The notes under the pieces were generated by a model. That model did no database searches and had not been told where the DNA came from. It saw nothing but the letters and a program-made list of their open reading frames with translations. Positions 49,429-57,565 of a DNA stretch of 64,000 bases are shown piece after piece (position 1 is the stretch's first letter; the number at the start of each line of letters is the position of its first letter). This stretch comes from Mycobacterium paraffinicum. Lineage in GTDB: Bacteria; Actinomycetota; Actinomycetes; Mycobacteriales; Mycobacteriaceae. Location: contig NZ_MPNT01000011.1 in assembly GCF_001907675.1 (NCBI RefSeq), forward strand, positions 123,533-187,532. The letters run 5' to 3'. Position numbers and translations under genes: made by a program.

Positions 49429-49796
49429 CGCTGACGGGCTCCCCTTCCTCGAGTCGCCACCAGGTGTTCATTGCCCGGGCCGGTGTGGCGCAGGCGGGCG
49501 TTTTCGGACCTGAGGTGGCTGAGGTCGGACTCGAGTTCACCGTTGAGGTCTTGCAACGCCAGGATCTGGGCGATTCCGGCGATGTTGACGCCACCGGCGA
49601 CCAGGGCACTGATGCGCTGCAGGCGCACCACGTCGTCATCGCTGTAGCGGCGGGTGCCCCCGCCGGTCCGTGCCGGGGTGAGCAACCCGCGCCGCTCGTA
49701 GAGACGCAGGGTCTGCGGATCCAGACCGGTGAGCTCGGCGGCGACCGAGATCGCGTACACCCCGCGCCCTGGACGTGGCCGCTGGTCGTTGGGCAA
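49425..49796 (-). CDS. HspR-like MerR family repressor
   Basis: The product is 123 residues. GVYAISVAAELTGLDPQTLRLYERRGLLTPARTGGGTRRYSDDDVVRLQRI is a winged helix-turn-helix of the MerR/HspR type. GVNIAGIAQILALQ and a coiled coil (LNGELESDLSHLRSENARLR) follow. HspR represses dnaK/clpB-type operons through HAIR repeats in Actinobacteria; the chromosomal hspR is a different gene, so this is an extra copy carried by the element. The TTG start has AAAGGGAG eight bases upstream. Likely targets are the neighbouring stress genes, but no HAIR consensus was found. Confidence 0.8.
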   Translation of the reverse strand: MPNDQRPRPGRGVYAISVAAELTGLDPQTLRLYERRGLLTPARTGGGTRRYSDDDVVRLQRISALVAGGVNIAGIAQILALQDLNGELESDLSHLRSENARLRHTGPGNEHLVATRGRGARQR

Positions 49797-50423
49797 TGGG
49801 CGCTCCCTTTCGGTCGATACTCCGCTCTTGCCTCAACCTAACACCAATGCTATATGAAAGCTATGTTGGCTCGCATAGATCACCCACGGTAATGATCGGG
49901 AACGATGGGGCCGCGGTTCACCCTCCCGGCCTGCGTAGCGCTACAGCTGAGCTGGCGGTAATGGTGGGGCAGTCAGGGGTCGGGGGCGGTCGGGCATCGC
50001 TTCACGTCGCCATCGGTGCACGCTGGGACGCGCGTCCTATCGCTGCACAACGCGTAATTTAGGCCATTCACCCGCGGCGGCTCCCGGTTGCCGTCATGGC
50101 CCGGGAGCCACCGCATTCACCGTCGGGCAGGTGTCGGGGCGGGCACCCGGCAATGCTGATCCGCAGCACGGCGGGGTTATCTGCGGAGCGCCCCGGCGCG
50201 GATTCGCAGGGTTGATGCTCCTCGCTGCCTGGGCGGGCTGGCCCGCGCCGGCTGCTATCGATGCTGTGCCATCGAGCACCACCTCCGCAGGCACCACCTC
50301 CGCAGGCACCACCTCCGCAGGCCTTGGAGAACCGGTGAGCAGCACGGCGCACACGGTGCGCGCGGCCATCGGGCACCGCCTGCCCGCAGGCGCGCTGACA
50401 CGCTCGGGCAAGCGCAGCACCCG
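49797..50423. other. gene-poor stretch between HspR-like and HTH genes
   Basis: About 630 bases. Near 49845-49875 the sequence is AT-rich for this genome, with GCTATAT and AGCTATG separated by three bases and flanked by CCAA and TTGG; this may be the operator or promoter of the HspR-like gene. An open frame 50131-50427 ends in an ATGA overlap with the next gene but is low-complexity and unsupported. The 15-bp repeats at 50276 lie in it. Confidence 0.4.
50276..50320 (+). repeat. three exact tandem 15-bp repeats
   Basis: GCACCACCTCCGCAG occurs three times without gaps (50276-50290, 50291-50305, 50306-50320). The unit is a multiple of three, so any overlapping frame would show a five-residue repeat (for example GTTSA). 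Confidence 0.85.
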
Positions 50424-50834
50424 ATGACCACGGATCTTGTGGGTGACCCGCCAGCCCACACCTTGCGTGCCGACGCCGGCGCTGCGGGCAACACCTCGGG
50501 CTCGGGGGCGGCGGTGGACTCACCCGACGACCTGAGCGAGACGCCGGGCACACAACCCCATCGCGTCAATCGTGGTGTCGATGGGGGCCGCGGGGCTGAC
50601 CCGGCCAGCGGGGGTGTTGACGCCGCCCGGTGCGCAGTGATCAGCGCGATCACCAGCCGCATCAGCGAAAAACGCTTGAGTGCAGCACAAGCCGCCCTCA
50701 TCTTGGGGCTCACCGGGCCCCGAGTGACCGCTCTGTTCAACGGGTATGTCGACACTTTCAGCCTCGACGAGCTGATCAATCTGCTGCCCGCACTTGAACT
50801 GACTATTGAGGTGGTGCCCCAACCGCAGCAATGA
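50424..50834 (+). CDS. XRE/HTH_37-type DNA-binding protein (HigA-like), orphan
   Basis: The product is 136 residues. The C-terminal 60 residues are a helix-turn-helix of the HTH_37 type: AVISAITSRISEKRLSAAQAALILGLTGPRVTALFNGYVDTFSLDELINLLPAL, ending TIEVVPQPQQ. Such proteins are usually antitoxins encoded after a RelE/HigB-like toxin. Here the upstream region codes for nothing toxin-like. The first 75 residues are Gly/Ala/Asp-rich and may not be translated; a GTG inside (about 50569-50578) could be the true start. The gene ends 148 bases before the IS21 element. Confidence 0.6.
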   Translation: MTTDLVGDPPAHTLRADAGAAGNTSGSGAAVDSPDDLSETPGTQPHRVNRGVDGGRGADPASGGVDAARCAVISAITSRISEKRLSAAQAALILGLTGPRVTALFNGYVDTFSLDELINLLPALELTIEVVPQPQQ

Positions 50835-51155
50835 CTCGTCGCGATCACCTGCCGGCCCGGTGCCGGCGTTGCTCAGCCGCGCCAGGTGATCACACTCCGA
50901 ATCATCGGGCGCGGCGCAGGCATCGGCGGGCTTGCACGTCGGCCGGCCTGCGACGAGCGTCACAGCGTCCAAGCCACTCCGCTGTCCATGGCCATGGGAA
51001 AGTCCCCATCTGTGGCCATTAGAAAGTCCCCACTGGTGGCCAGGTAGAAGTCCCCACTCCTTTGCGGGCTCGTCGTGTCATTTCCGGGAGCTGAGGGCCT
51101 GGGCGGTGACGGTGATAGCGCCAACTGTCACCTGATCACCGCCCAGGGAGCTCTA

Positions 51156-52655
51156 TTGAAGTCTGCAAGGGAGCGTATGAACATCATTTCGGCGTATCAC
51201 CAGGTCGGGTCGTATCGCGGCGCGGCCGAGCTGTGCGGTACTACCCACAAGACGGTCAAGCGGGTCATCGAGCGGGCCGAGGCCGGCGGCGCGCCCCCGA
51301 GGGAACCACGGCCACGCAACCTCGACGCGTTCACCGATCTAGTCGCCACCCGAGTCGAGAAATCACACGGCAAGATGTCGGCGAAGCGGATGCTGCCGAT
51401 CGCCCGAGCTGCCGGGTATCAGGGCTCGGCCCGTAACTTCCGTCGCCTGGTAGCCGAGCAGAAAGTATTGTGGCGCAACGCTAACCGGCATCAACGCCGT
51501 CCGGCGGTCTGGTCACCCGGTGATTATCTGGTGATGGACTGGGCCGAAGCTGCACCGGGGTTGATGGTGTTCTGCGCGGTGCTGGCCTATTCGCGGTGGC
51601 GGTTTGTGCGGTTCGCCGCCGACGAGAAAGCCTCGACCACGCTGGCGATGATCGCCGAAGCCCTCGAGGCGATCGGTGGGGTTCCGGCCAAAATCCTGGC
51701 CGACCGGATGGGCTGCCTCAAAGGTGGTGTCGTCGCCAATGTTGTTGTTCCAACACCGGATTATGTGCGATTCGCGTCCCACTATGGCTTCGTTGCGGAC
51801 TTCTGCCACGGTGCGGATCCGCAATCGAAGGGCATCGTGGAGAACCTCTGTGGCTACGCTCAGGACGACCTTGCGGTACCGCTGCTGACCGAAGCTGCGT
51901 TAGCCGGTGAGCAGGTCGACCTACGTGCCCTCAACGCCCAGGCGCAACTGTGGTGCGCCGAGGTCAACGCCACGGTCCACTCGGAGATCTGCGCCGTGCC
52001 CAACGATCGCTTGGTTGACGAGCGCACCGTCTTGAGGGCGCTGCCCTCGCTGCGGCCGACGATCGGCTCCGGGTCGGTGCGCCGTAAGGTCGACGGCCTC
52101 TCGTGCATCCGTTACGGCTCAGCTCGTTACTCGGTGCCTCAGCGGCTCGTCGGTGCCACCGTGGCGGTGGTGGTCGATCATGGCGCCCTGATCCTGTTGG
52201 AACCTGCGACCGGGGTGATCGTGGCCGAGCACGAGCTCGTCAGCCCAGGTGAGGTGTCCATCCTCGATGAACACTACGACGGACCCAGACCCGCACCCTC
52301 GCGTGGTCCACGCCCGAAAACCCAAGCAGAGAAACGATTCTGCGGATTGGGAACCGAAGCGCAGCAGTTCCTCGTCGGTGCTGCCGCGATCGGCAACACC
52401 CGACTGAAATCCGAACTCGACATTCTGCTCGGCCTTGGCGCCGCCCACGGCGAACAGGCTTTGATTGACGCGCTGCGCCGGGCGGTGGCGTTTCGCCGGT
52501 TCCGCGCTGCCGACGTGCGCTCGATCCTGGCCGCCGGCGCCGGCACCCCACAACCCCGCCCCGCCGGCGACGCGCTTGTGCTCGATCTGCCTACCGTCGA
52601 GACCCGCTCCCTGGAGGCCTACAAGATCAACACCACCGACGGGACGGCCTCATGA
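51156..52655 (+). CDS. istA: IS21-family transposase IstA
   Basis: The product is 499 residues from a TTG at 51156 with an AGGGAG ribosome-binding site (the frame is open from 51075). An N-terminal helix-turn-helix is present (MNIISAYHQVGSYRGAAELCGTTHKTVKRVIERAEAGG). The catalytic core includes DYLVMDWAEA, with the first Asp, ADRMGCLKGGVV, with the second, and CHGADPQSKGIVENLCGYAQDDL, with the third Glu (DDE). The C-terminal beta-barrel domain includes SARYSVPQRLVGATVAVVVDHG. It cuts and joins the IS ends together with IstB. Overlaps istB by four bases. Confidence 0.88.
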   Translation: MKSARERMNIISAYHQVGSYRGAAELCGTTHKTVKRVIERAEAGGAPPREPRPRNLDAFTDLVATRVEKSHGKMSAKRMLPIARAAGYQGSARNFRRLVAEQKVLWRNANRHQRRPAVWSPGDYLVMDWAEAAPGLMVFCAVLAYSRWRFVRFAADEKASTTLAMIAEALEAIGGVPAKILADRMGCLKGGVVANVVVPTPDYVRFASHYGFVADFCHGADPQSKGIVENLCGYAQDDLAVPLLTEAALAGEQVDLRALNAQAQLWCAEVNATVHSEICAVPNDRLVDERTVLRALPSLRPTIGSGSVRRKVDGLSCIRYGSARYSVPQRLVGATVAVVVDHGALILLEPATGVIVAEHELVSPGEVSILDEHYDGPRPAPSRGPRPKTQAEKRFCGLGTEAQQFLVGAAAIGNTRLKSELDILLGLGAAHGEQALIDALRRAVAFRRFRAADVRSILAAGAGTPQPRPAGDALVLDLPTVETRSLEAYKINTTDGTAS

Positions 52656-53446
52656 CCACCGCTGCCAAGCCGGTGGCACCGTCCTCGGCGGCACCGCTGG
52701 CTGCTGACCTTGACGCGGCGCTGCGGCGGTTGAAGCTGGCCACGGTGCGCCGCAACGCCGCCGAGGTGTTGCAAGTCGCCAAGACGCAACGCTGGACACC
52801 GGAGGAGATCCTGCGGACGTTGGTTGAGGCCGAGATCGCTGCCCGCGATGCCTCCAACACCGCCAACCGCCTCAAGGCCGCAGCGTTCCCGGTCACCAAG
52901 ACCCTCGACGGGTTCGACGTCACCGGATCGTCGGTCACCGCAGCCACTTTCGACTACCTGTCGAGCCTGGAATGGATTCGGGCACAACAGAATCTGGCGG
53001 TCATTGGCCCACCTGGTACGGGCAAAAGTCACCTGCTCATCGGCTGCGGGCACGCCGCCGTCCACGCCGGATTCAAAGTCCGCTACTTCACCGCCGCCGA
53101 CCTGATCGAGGTCCTCTACCGCGGCCTGGCCGACAACACCGTCGGCAAGATCATCGACACCCTGCTCCGCGCGGATCTGGTCATCTTGGACGAGATCGGC
53201 TTCGCCCCGCTCGACGACACCGGGACTCAACTGTTGTTCCGGCTCGTGGCTGCCGGCTACGAGCGCCGCTCGTTGGCCATCGCCTCGCACTGGCCCTTCG
53301 AACAATGGGGGCGATTCCTGCCCGAGCACACCACCGCCGCCAGCATCCTCGATCGGCTGCTGCACCACGCCAGCATCGTCGTCACCTCCGGCGAGTCCTA
53401 CCGGATGCGCCACGCCGACCACAAGAAGGGAGCCACCAAGAATTAG
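52652..53446 (+). CDS. istB: IS21-family helper ATPase IstB
   Basis: AAA+ ATPase of 264 residues, related to DnaA/DnaC. Walker A GPPGTGKSHLLIGCG, Walker B ADLVILDEIGFAPLD, then sensor and arginine regions ERRSLAIASHWPFEQWGRFLPEHTTAASILDRLLHHASIV. It loads on target DNA and stimulates IstA. The ATG overlaps the istA stop. The gene ends 68 bases before the right end of the IS. Confidence 0.92.
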   Translation: MTTAAKPVAPSSAAPLAADLDAALRRLKLATVRRNAAEVLQVAKTQRWTPEEILRTLVEAEIAARDASNTANRLKAAAFPVTKTLDGFDVTGSSVTAATFDYLSSLEWIRAQQNLAVIGPPGTGKSHLLIGCGHAAVHAGFKVRYFTAADLIEVLYRGLADNTVGKIIDTLLRADLVILDEIGFAPLDDTGTQLLFRLVAAGYERRSLAIASHWPFEQWGRFLPEHTTAASILDRLLHHASIVVTSGESYRMRHADHKKGATKN

Positions 53447-53708
53447 CCAATCACCCGCAACGGAGTGGGGACTTCTGCTGGCCACCAGCGGGGACTTCTA
53501 CTTGGCCATTGACACTCCGCAGGGCAACACAGCCCCGGCCTGCCGAACACCCTGAGAGGCACCACGATTCGATGGCTAGTACATGCGATTGCAGCAGCCA
53601 AAGCGCACCGGCAGCCGGTGTGGCTGTACGGGCTGCTACCCGCAAGCGTTACGTGCGACACCCAGCAGGGCTTCGTCGCCTGACCCGCGAAACACAGATT
53701 GGAGGAAC

Positions 53709-54089
53709 GTGAGCACCGATCACAGCACGCCAGATCCGCGCCGCAGTGCCGACCGGATCCTCGACACCGCCGAGGGCGTACTGATCACGCTGCGCCGATA
53801 CCACCTCAACCAGGCCTTCATCGAGTTAGCGCGAACATCCAGACGCCACGCGATCCCCCTAACCAGCTTGGCTGATGCGCTGGTCGCCCTGGCCCAAGGC
53901 CAATCCACGGCTGACTGCGAAAAGCGCGCGGTGCACATCGCCCGGGCGACGTGGGGCGCACTGCTCGACGGCAACGAGCGCTATCACCCTGCAGAACGCG
54001 ACGCAGCGCCGTGTGACCTCCGACCAACCCGCTCTGGGCAGCCATCCACCTCGACACGTCGCCACCGGATCGTCGGTGATGTGCGCTGA
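53709..54089 (+). CDS. ANTAR domain protein
   Basis: The product is 126 residues, starting at a GTG with a TTGGAGGAAC ribosome-binding site. RSADRILDTAEGVLITLRRYHLNQAFIELARTSRRHAIPLTSLADALVALAQGQ is an ANTAR-type three-helix RNA-binding domain, with the typical A...L...Y/C..N.AF spacing. No PAS or GAF sensor domain is present, so it may be a free antiterminator. The C-terminus (from about residue 70) is unlike known domains. It begins about 190 bases to the right of the IS21 end. Confidence 0.65.
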   Translation: MSTDHSTPDPRRSADRILDTAEGVLITLRRYHLNQAFIELARTSRRHAIPLTSLADALVALAQGQSTADCEKRAVHIARATWGALLDGNERYHPAERDAAPCDLRPTRSGQPSTSTRRHRIVGDVR

Positions 54090-54300
54090 GCCGCTGCTGA
54101 CTGAGCTGGGCCAACGGTTCCAGGGCTTGTTGAACGCCGCGCTCACCAAGGGTATCGCTCCCCCCGGTCGATCTGGTCTTGGTCCCCGCACGATGGACGC
54201 GGTGGCCGTGGTGGCCTGTGAGCATCCCGAAGCCACCCCCGAACACATTGCCCACGCCTACGACATGTTCTTGACCGAACATGGCACAGGCCACCGTTGA
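54079..54300 (+). CDS. small hypothetical protein
   Basis: From ATG 54079 (overlapping the ANTAR gene by 11 bases): MCAEPLLTELGQRFQGLLN, AALTKGIAPPGRSGLGPRTM, DAVAVVACEHPEATPEHIAHAYDMFLTEHG, 73 residues. I do not recognise it. Its composition and overlap with the ANTAR gene support translation; otherwise nothing is known. Confidence 0.45.
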   Translation: MCAEPLLTELGQRFQGLLNAALTKGIAPPGRSGLGPRTMDAVAVVACEHPEATPEHIAHAYDMFLTEHGTGHR

Positions 54301-54342
54301 GCGCGGGATTCGCTTGCGCCGCAGGCGTGCTGGGGTTTAGCT

Positions 54343-54719
54343 TTAGCCGCGCCCGTCGCGGTGTAATCTATCGAGTTCACCGTGCAGGGCAGCGATAGTC
54401 TGGTCGCGTTCACGCAGTGCGGCCCTGAGCTCGGCGATCTGGGTGTCCTTGGCAGTCAGCCGGGCCGCAGCGCAGCCACGATGCTGGTTTCGGTCCCCGG
54501 CGGTGGTGGGTCGTGGGAACGGCCACGACCGGGCGGTGGGCGTAGATGAGAGCCAGCAGGTCCTCGCGGCGGTAGATGCTCTTGCGTGTTACCCCGGCGC
54601 GGCGGGCCACGCTGCTGACGGTGATCGTGGCGTTGTGCTTACGCAGCTCGCGCAGCGCCTTCTCAATTCGGGCGCGCACGGCGTCGCGGCGCTTGATACC
54701 AGTAGAGAAAGTTCTCACA
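54343..54719 (-). pseudogene. DUF6262-like gene (Tn554-type transposition accessory), frameshifted
   Basis: From GTG 54719: VRTFSTGIKRRDAVRARIEKALRELRKHNATITVSSVARRAGVTRKSIYRREDLLALIYAHRP in segments typical of DUF6262, with the helix-turn-helix SVARRAGVTRKSIYRRED. The frame then slips by one near 54490. The expected C-terminal coiled coil, RLTAKDTQIAELRAALRERD and TIAALHGELDRLHRDGRG, continues in the next frame to a TAA at 54343. DUF6262 proteins accompany tyrosine recombinases of Tn554-like transposons; no such recombinase remains here. Confidence 0.6.
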
Positions 54720-55063
54720 CCGCTGGTCGGGGGCCGGTGTATGAGCGTTTGCGCGCCTGCTGCCCACGGGAGCTCGCTGTGGCGGCGAGGAGCGAGGAGA
54801 GCTCTGGGTTGTCGTGGGACCCCGGGGTCGTGAGGTCCCTTGAGGTGTGGGCTCTGACTGGTCGTAGACGGGCTGGTGTGGCGGCGGACGGAGGGCGAAG
54901 CGTAGCGACCGGCGCGGACGGGAGCGCCAGCGGACGGGAGCCCAGGGAGCGGAGCGAAGCCCGCAGGTAATCGTCGCATGGCGTGCTCGCCAGACGTTGC
55001 GCTCGGTGTCGCGGCGTCGGCTGTGAGCTGCGCCGTGGCGGAGGGACTCGTAGGCTTGCGGGT
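54720..55063. other. gene-free stretch between the DUF6262 relic and the HD gene
   Basis: No supported gene. Around 54895-54965 the sequence is rich in GGAGCG/GACGGGAGC repeats on the plus strand. A TAGGCT -10-like box at 55051-55056 precedes the HD gene. Confidence 0.35.
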
Positions 55064-55600
55064 GTGAGCGGGGTTCTGGCGCAGCGTGGACGGCGCGAGG
55101 CTGAGTCGCGGTTGGCAGGGCAGTCTGGGCGGTTGGCGCATGTGCGCGGCGTGGTGACGGCAGCGCAGCAGTTTGGTCGCCATTTCGATGCAGAGACTGC
55201 CGATTGTTTGGTGGCGGCGGCGTGGCTGCACGATATCGGCTATGCGCCGTCGGTGCGCCGGACGGGTTTTCATCCGCTCGATGGAGCGGAGTTTGTTCGA
55301 TCGGCCGGCTTTGGGGAGCTGGTTGCGTCGTTGGTGGCGTTTCATACCGGAGCGCGTGTGGAGGCATCCGAGCGCGGTCTAGAGGGGTTGTCAGAGTTCA
55401 GTGATCCGCCCAGCGACGTCCTGGATGCGTTGACGTTTTGTGATTTGACGACCGGGTCGGACGGGGCACCCGTTTCAGCCGATGATCGATTGAGCGACGT
55501 GTTGGCTCGCTATGGGCCTGAGGATCCGGTGCATCGCGCGGTCGATGCGGGCCGCGAGGAGCTGTTAGCCGCTGTCCGGCGAATGCGGGACTGGCTCTAA
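55064..55600 (+). CDS. HD domain phosphohydrolase-like protein
   Basis: The product is 178 residues. HVRGVVTAAQQFGRHFDAETADCLVAAAWLHDIGYAPSVRRTGFHPLDGAEF holds the metal-binding His and HD pair (LHDIGY), followed by VASLVAFHTGARVEA, a second His. It may hydrolyse nucleotides or cyclic nucleotides; the substrate is unknown. The GTG at 55064 is seven bases after a TAGGCT box, which suggests a leaderless mRNA. HD proteins next to Nudix and XRE genes are common in actinomycete integrative elements. Confidence 0.75.
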   Translation: MSGVLAQRGRREAESRLAGQSGRLAHVRGVVTAAQQFGRHFDAETADCLVAAAWLHDIGYAPSVRRTGFHPLDGAEFVRSAGFGELVASLVAFHTGARVEASERGLEGLSEFSDPPSDVLDALTFCDLTTGSDGAPVSADDRLSDVLARYGPEDPVHRAVDAGREELLAAVRRMRDWL

Positions 55601-55611
55601 CCGCCCGTGGG

Positions 55612-56079
55612 TCAGCCGAGATAGGGACTGTCGCGGTGCTGTGAGTAGTGATCGATGCGCAGTCGCATCGAGGGGTGCATATCCAGGGTGGGGATGTCGT
55701 CAGGGTGGACCCAGGCGATATCGGTGCTTTCGTGGTCTATGGCCAGATCACCGCCGAGCAGGGTGGTGGTGAAGCACAGGGAGAATTGTTGGCGGACTTC
55801 GCCGTCGGTGAACGCCACGACGTGGTGTGGGTTGGTGTAGACGCCGACCAGGGCGGTGACTTCGACGTCGAGACCGGTTTCTTCTTTCACTTCGCGCACG
55901 GCGGTGCCTGCGATCGTTTCGCCGATGTTGTGTCCACCGCCGGGGAGCGCCCACAGGGTGTTGTCGCGGCGTTTGATCAACAGAATGCGGCCTTGTTCGT
56001 CGGTGACGATGGCCGAGGCGGACGGGACCACGCTGTTGGGCTGGGGAGCTTCGGGGTCGTTGTAGTAGTCGGTGCGCAT
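55612..56079 (-). CDS. Nudix hydrolase
   Basis: The product is 155 residues with a complete Nudix box: GGGHNIGETIAGTAVREVKEETGLDVEV (GX5EX7REUXEEXGU). It hydrolyses nucleoside diphosphate derivatives; the substrate cannot be read. ATG at 56079 lies six bases after the stop of the XRE gene, so the two form an operon. Nudix plus XRE is a conserved pair in the control region of AICEs (compare the pra/regulatory genes of pSAM2-like elements). It is convergent with the HD gene. Confidence 0.88.
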   Translation of the reverse strand: MRTDYYNDPEAPQPNSVVPSASAIVTDEQGRILLIKRRDNTLWALPGGGHNIGETIAGTAVREVKEETGLDVEVTALVGVYTNPHHVVAFTDGEVRQQFSLCFTTTLLGGDLAIDHESTDIAWVHPDDIPTLDMHPSMRLRIDHYSQHRDSPYLG

Positions 56080-56085
56080 TGAGGA

Positions 56086-56886
56086 TCAGCCTTTCGTTGG
56101 CAGTGGGGTGGCGTTGTCCCAAACGCGGGCAAATGCTTGTTCGAAGGTGGCCCAGAGTCGGGGTTCTTGGTGGCGGGACAGCACGAGGACGGGATTGTTG
56201 CGTCCTGGTGAGCCATAGATGTGGAAGTTGATGATCATAGTGTCGTCGACCCGGAAGGTTGATGTGTATAGGGTGGTGTCGTGGGTGCGGATGTGCAGCC
56301 CCGGTGAGTTGGCGTGTGGAGTGAGCAGTTCGGCGGAGGTGCGGCACCGTGCGATGACGGCTTCACCGATGCCTTCTTCCTCACCGCGCAGGATCGTGGT
56401 GGCGGTGTCGGGGTCGCCGATGAGAAATCGCACCTGAACGCCACGGGCGGCGGCGTCGAGCAGGGTGTCGAGAAATCCGTCGAGCGTGTCGAACAGGAAC
56501 GTGGCAGCCAAGACGAGTATGTCGATACAGATGGTTGCGCCGGCGAAATGCTGCTGCCACGCGGTGATCGGTAACTGCGTGCGGCTGGGATATAGCGTCG
56601 CGGTGAACGGCCCGCCCGAGTTTGTCGCCAGCGCGCGTCCGGTAAAGGGTTGGAACTGGTTGGGCCACAGGTCGTGCGGGCTGCAGCCGAGCACGTCGGC
56701 GGCGCGGCGTGCATTATCGGGGCGGACGTTGTAGTTGGTGTTGGCTAGCCACCGGCGCACGGTTTTGACGTCTACGCCCACCGCAGTGGCGAACCGCCCA
56801 TGGGACATCCCCTTGGCGTGCAGCCGTTGCGTGAGGCGATCGTTGGGGATCACTGCGGTGTCGATGCAACCGTCCTGATCGTCCAT
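56086..56886 (-). CDS. XRE family regulator with C-terminal DUF5919-like domain
   Basis: The product is 266 residues. The N-terminal helix-turn-helix is LTQRLHAKGMSHGRFATAVGVDVKTVRRWLANTNYNVRPDNARRAADVLGC. The rest (FAGATICIDILVLAATFLFDTLDGFLDTLLDAAARGVQVRFLIGDPDT and onward) is a phospholipase-D-like or DUF5919-type domain without visible HKD motifs. It likely regulates excision and transfer genes of the element, reading a small-molecule or nucleotide signal together with the Nudix enzyme. Divergent from the transfer and replication genes across 252 bases. Confidence 0.78.
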   Translation of the reverse strand: MDDQDGCIDTAVIPNDRLTQRLHAKGMSHGRFATAVGVDVKTVRRWLANTNYNVRPDNARRAADVLGCSPHDLWPNQFQPFTGRALATNSGGPFTATLYPSRTQLPITAWQQHFAGATICIDILVLAATFLFDTLDGFLDTLLDAAARGVQVRFLIGDPDTATTILRGEEEGIGEAVIARCRTSAELLTPHANSPGLHIRTHDTTLYTSTFRVDDTMIINFHIYGSPGRNNPVLVLSRHQEPRLWATFEQAFARVWDNATPLPTKG

Positions 56887-57138
56887 CGTCTCAGCACATG
56901 TCTTTCGGTGTTGATCCTGTCCATCACTAGCGTGGTTCCTAGTTTGCCATGGGGCTGGCGCCTCCCTGCTGCGGTGATGTCTGCCTGGTGTCGGCAGCTA
57001 TGTCCCTGTCGTGCCCGAAATGTCTGGGGCCGTGTCGGCAACGCCTGCAAACGTCCCTCGCAACGTCCGCGGTGTCCGCGTGAACTGATTCGAGCGCCTC
57101 ATCGGGCGCATTCAGATCACGAAAGGAATAGCAGGACA

Positions 57139-57480
57139 ATGCGATTGAGAATTGATACATCGGGGACGCGATTCATCGTCACCAGGGCTGCCGAGCCGCG
57201 GTTGAACTTCGAGACCGGCAGCCCGAAAGTCGACACCGCGACCGGGGTGCCGTTGTACGCAGCGCAGCTGCTGGCGTTGGACGACACCGGCGGCGAAGTG
57301 CTCAACGTGACGGTGGCAGGAGATCCGAAAGTGTCGGTGACACAGGCAGTATCGGTGTCGGGTCTGGTGGCCATTCCGTGGGCTCAAGGTGATCGCAGCG
57401 GCGTGGCCTTCCGCGCTGATGCCATCACCTCCACCACACCCGCAGGTGCGCCCAACGAACAGGCCCGCCCGCAGAAATAA
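57139..57480 (+). CDS. small AICE-associated protein of unknown function
   Basis: The product is 113 residues: MRLRIDTSGTRFIVTRAAEP, ATGVPLYAAQLLALDDTGGEVLNVTV, then VSGLVAIPWAQGDRSGVAFRADAI. It is beta-rich and resembles the small protein usually encoded just upstream of the TraB/FtsK gene in actinomycete integrative elements. GAAAGGAATAGC precedes the ATG. Role in transfer or replication is inferred from position only. Confidence 0.6.
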   Translation: MRLRIDTSGTRFIVTRAAEPRLNFETGSPKVDTATGVPLYAAQLLALDDTGGEVLNVTVAGDPKVSVTQAVSVSGLVAIPWAQGDRSGVAFRADAITSTTPAGAPNEQARPQK

Positions 57481-57565
57481 ACCACGATTTTGGGGCGCGG
57501 CGCCCATACGGTCGCGCCCCAAGATGGGCCTGCTATCGGCGAAACACCTACGGAGAGCATCGGTC

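Larger units (their letters stand above)
50983..53514 (+). mobile_element. IS21-family insertion sequence, apparently intact
   Basis: 2532 bp flanked by a direct repeat CTCCGC (50977-50982 and 53515-53520), consistent with a target duplication. The ends are TGTCCATGGCCATGGGAAAG on the left and, in reverse complement, TGTCAATGGCCAAGTAGAAG on the right. Each end carries further copies of the GGCCA...AAGTCCCCA type repeat, three at the left and two at the right, the multiple transposase-binding sites typical of IS21. It contains istA and istB in the usual overlapping order. Confidence 0.88.

Noticed and set aside
50131..50427. 98-codon frame ending in an ATGA overlap with the HTH gene, tempting as a HigB-like toxin
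   Set aside because: Sequence is Ala/Gly/Ser-rich and contains the perfect 15-bp repeats; nothing resembles a RelE/HigB fold.
54410..55345. 311-codon minus-strand frame containing the DUF6262-like part
   Set aside because: Only the segment from 54719 downward looks like protein. The N-terminal two thirds is antisense to the HD gene and its upstream region.
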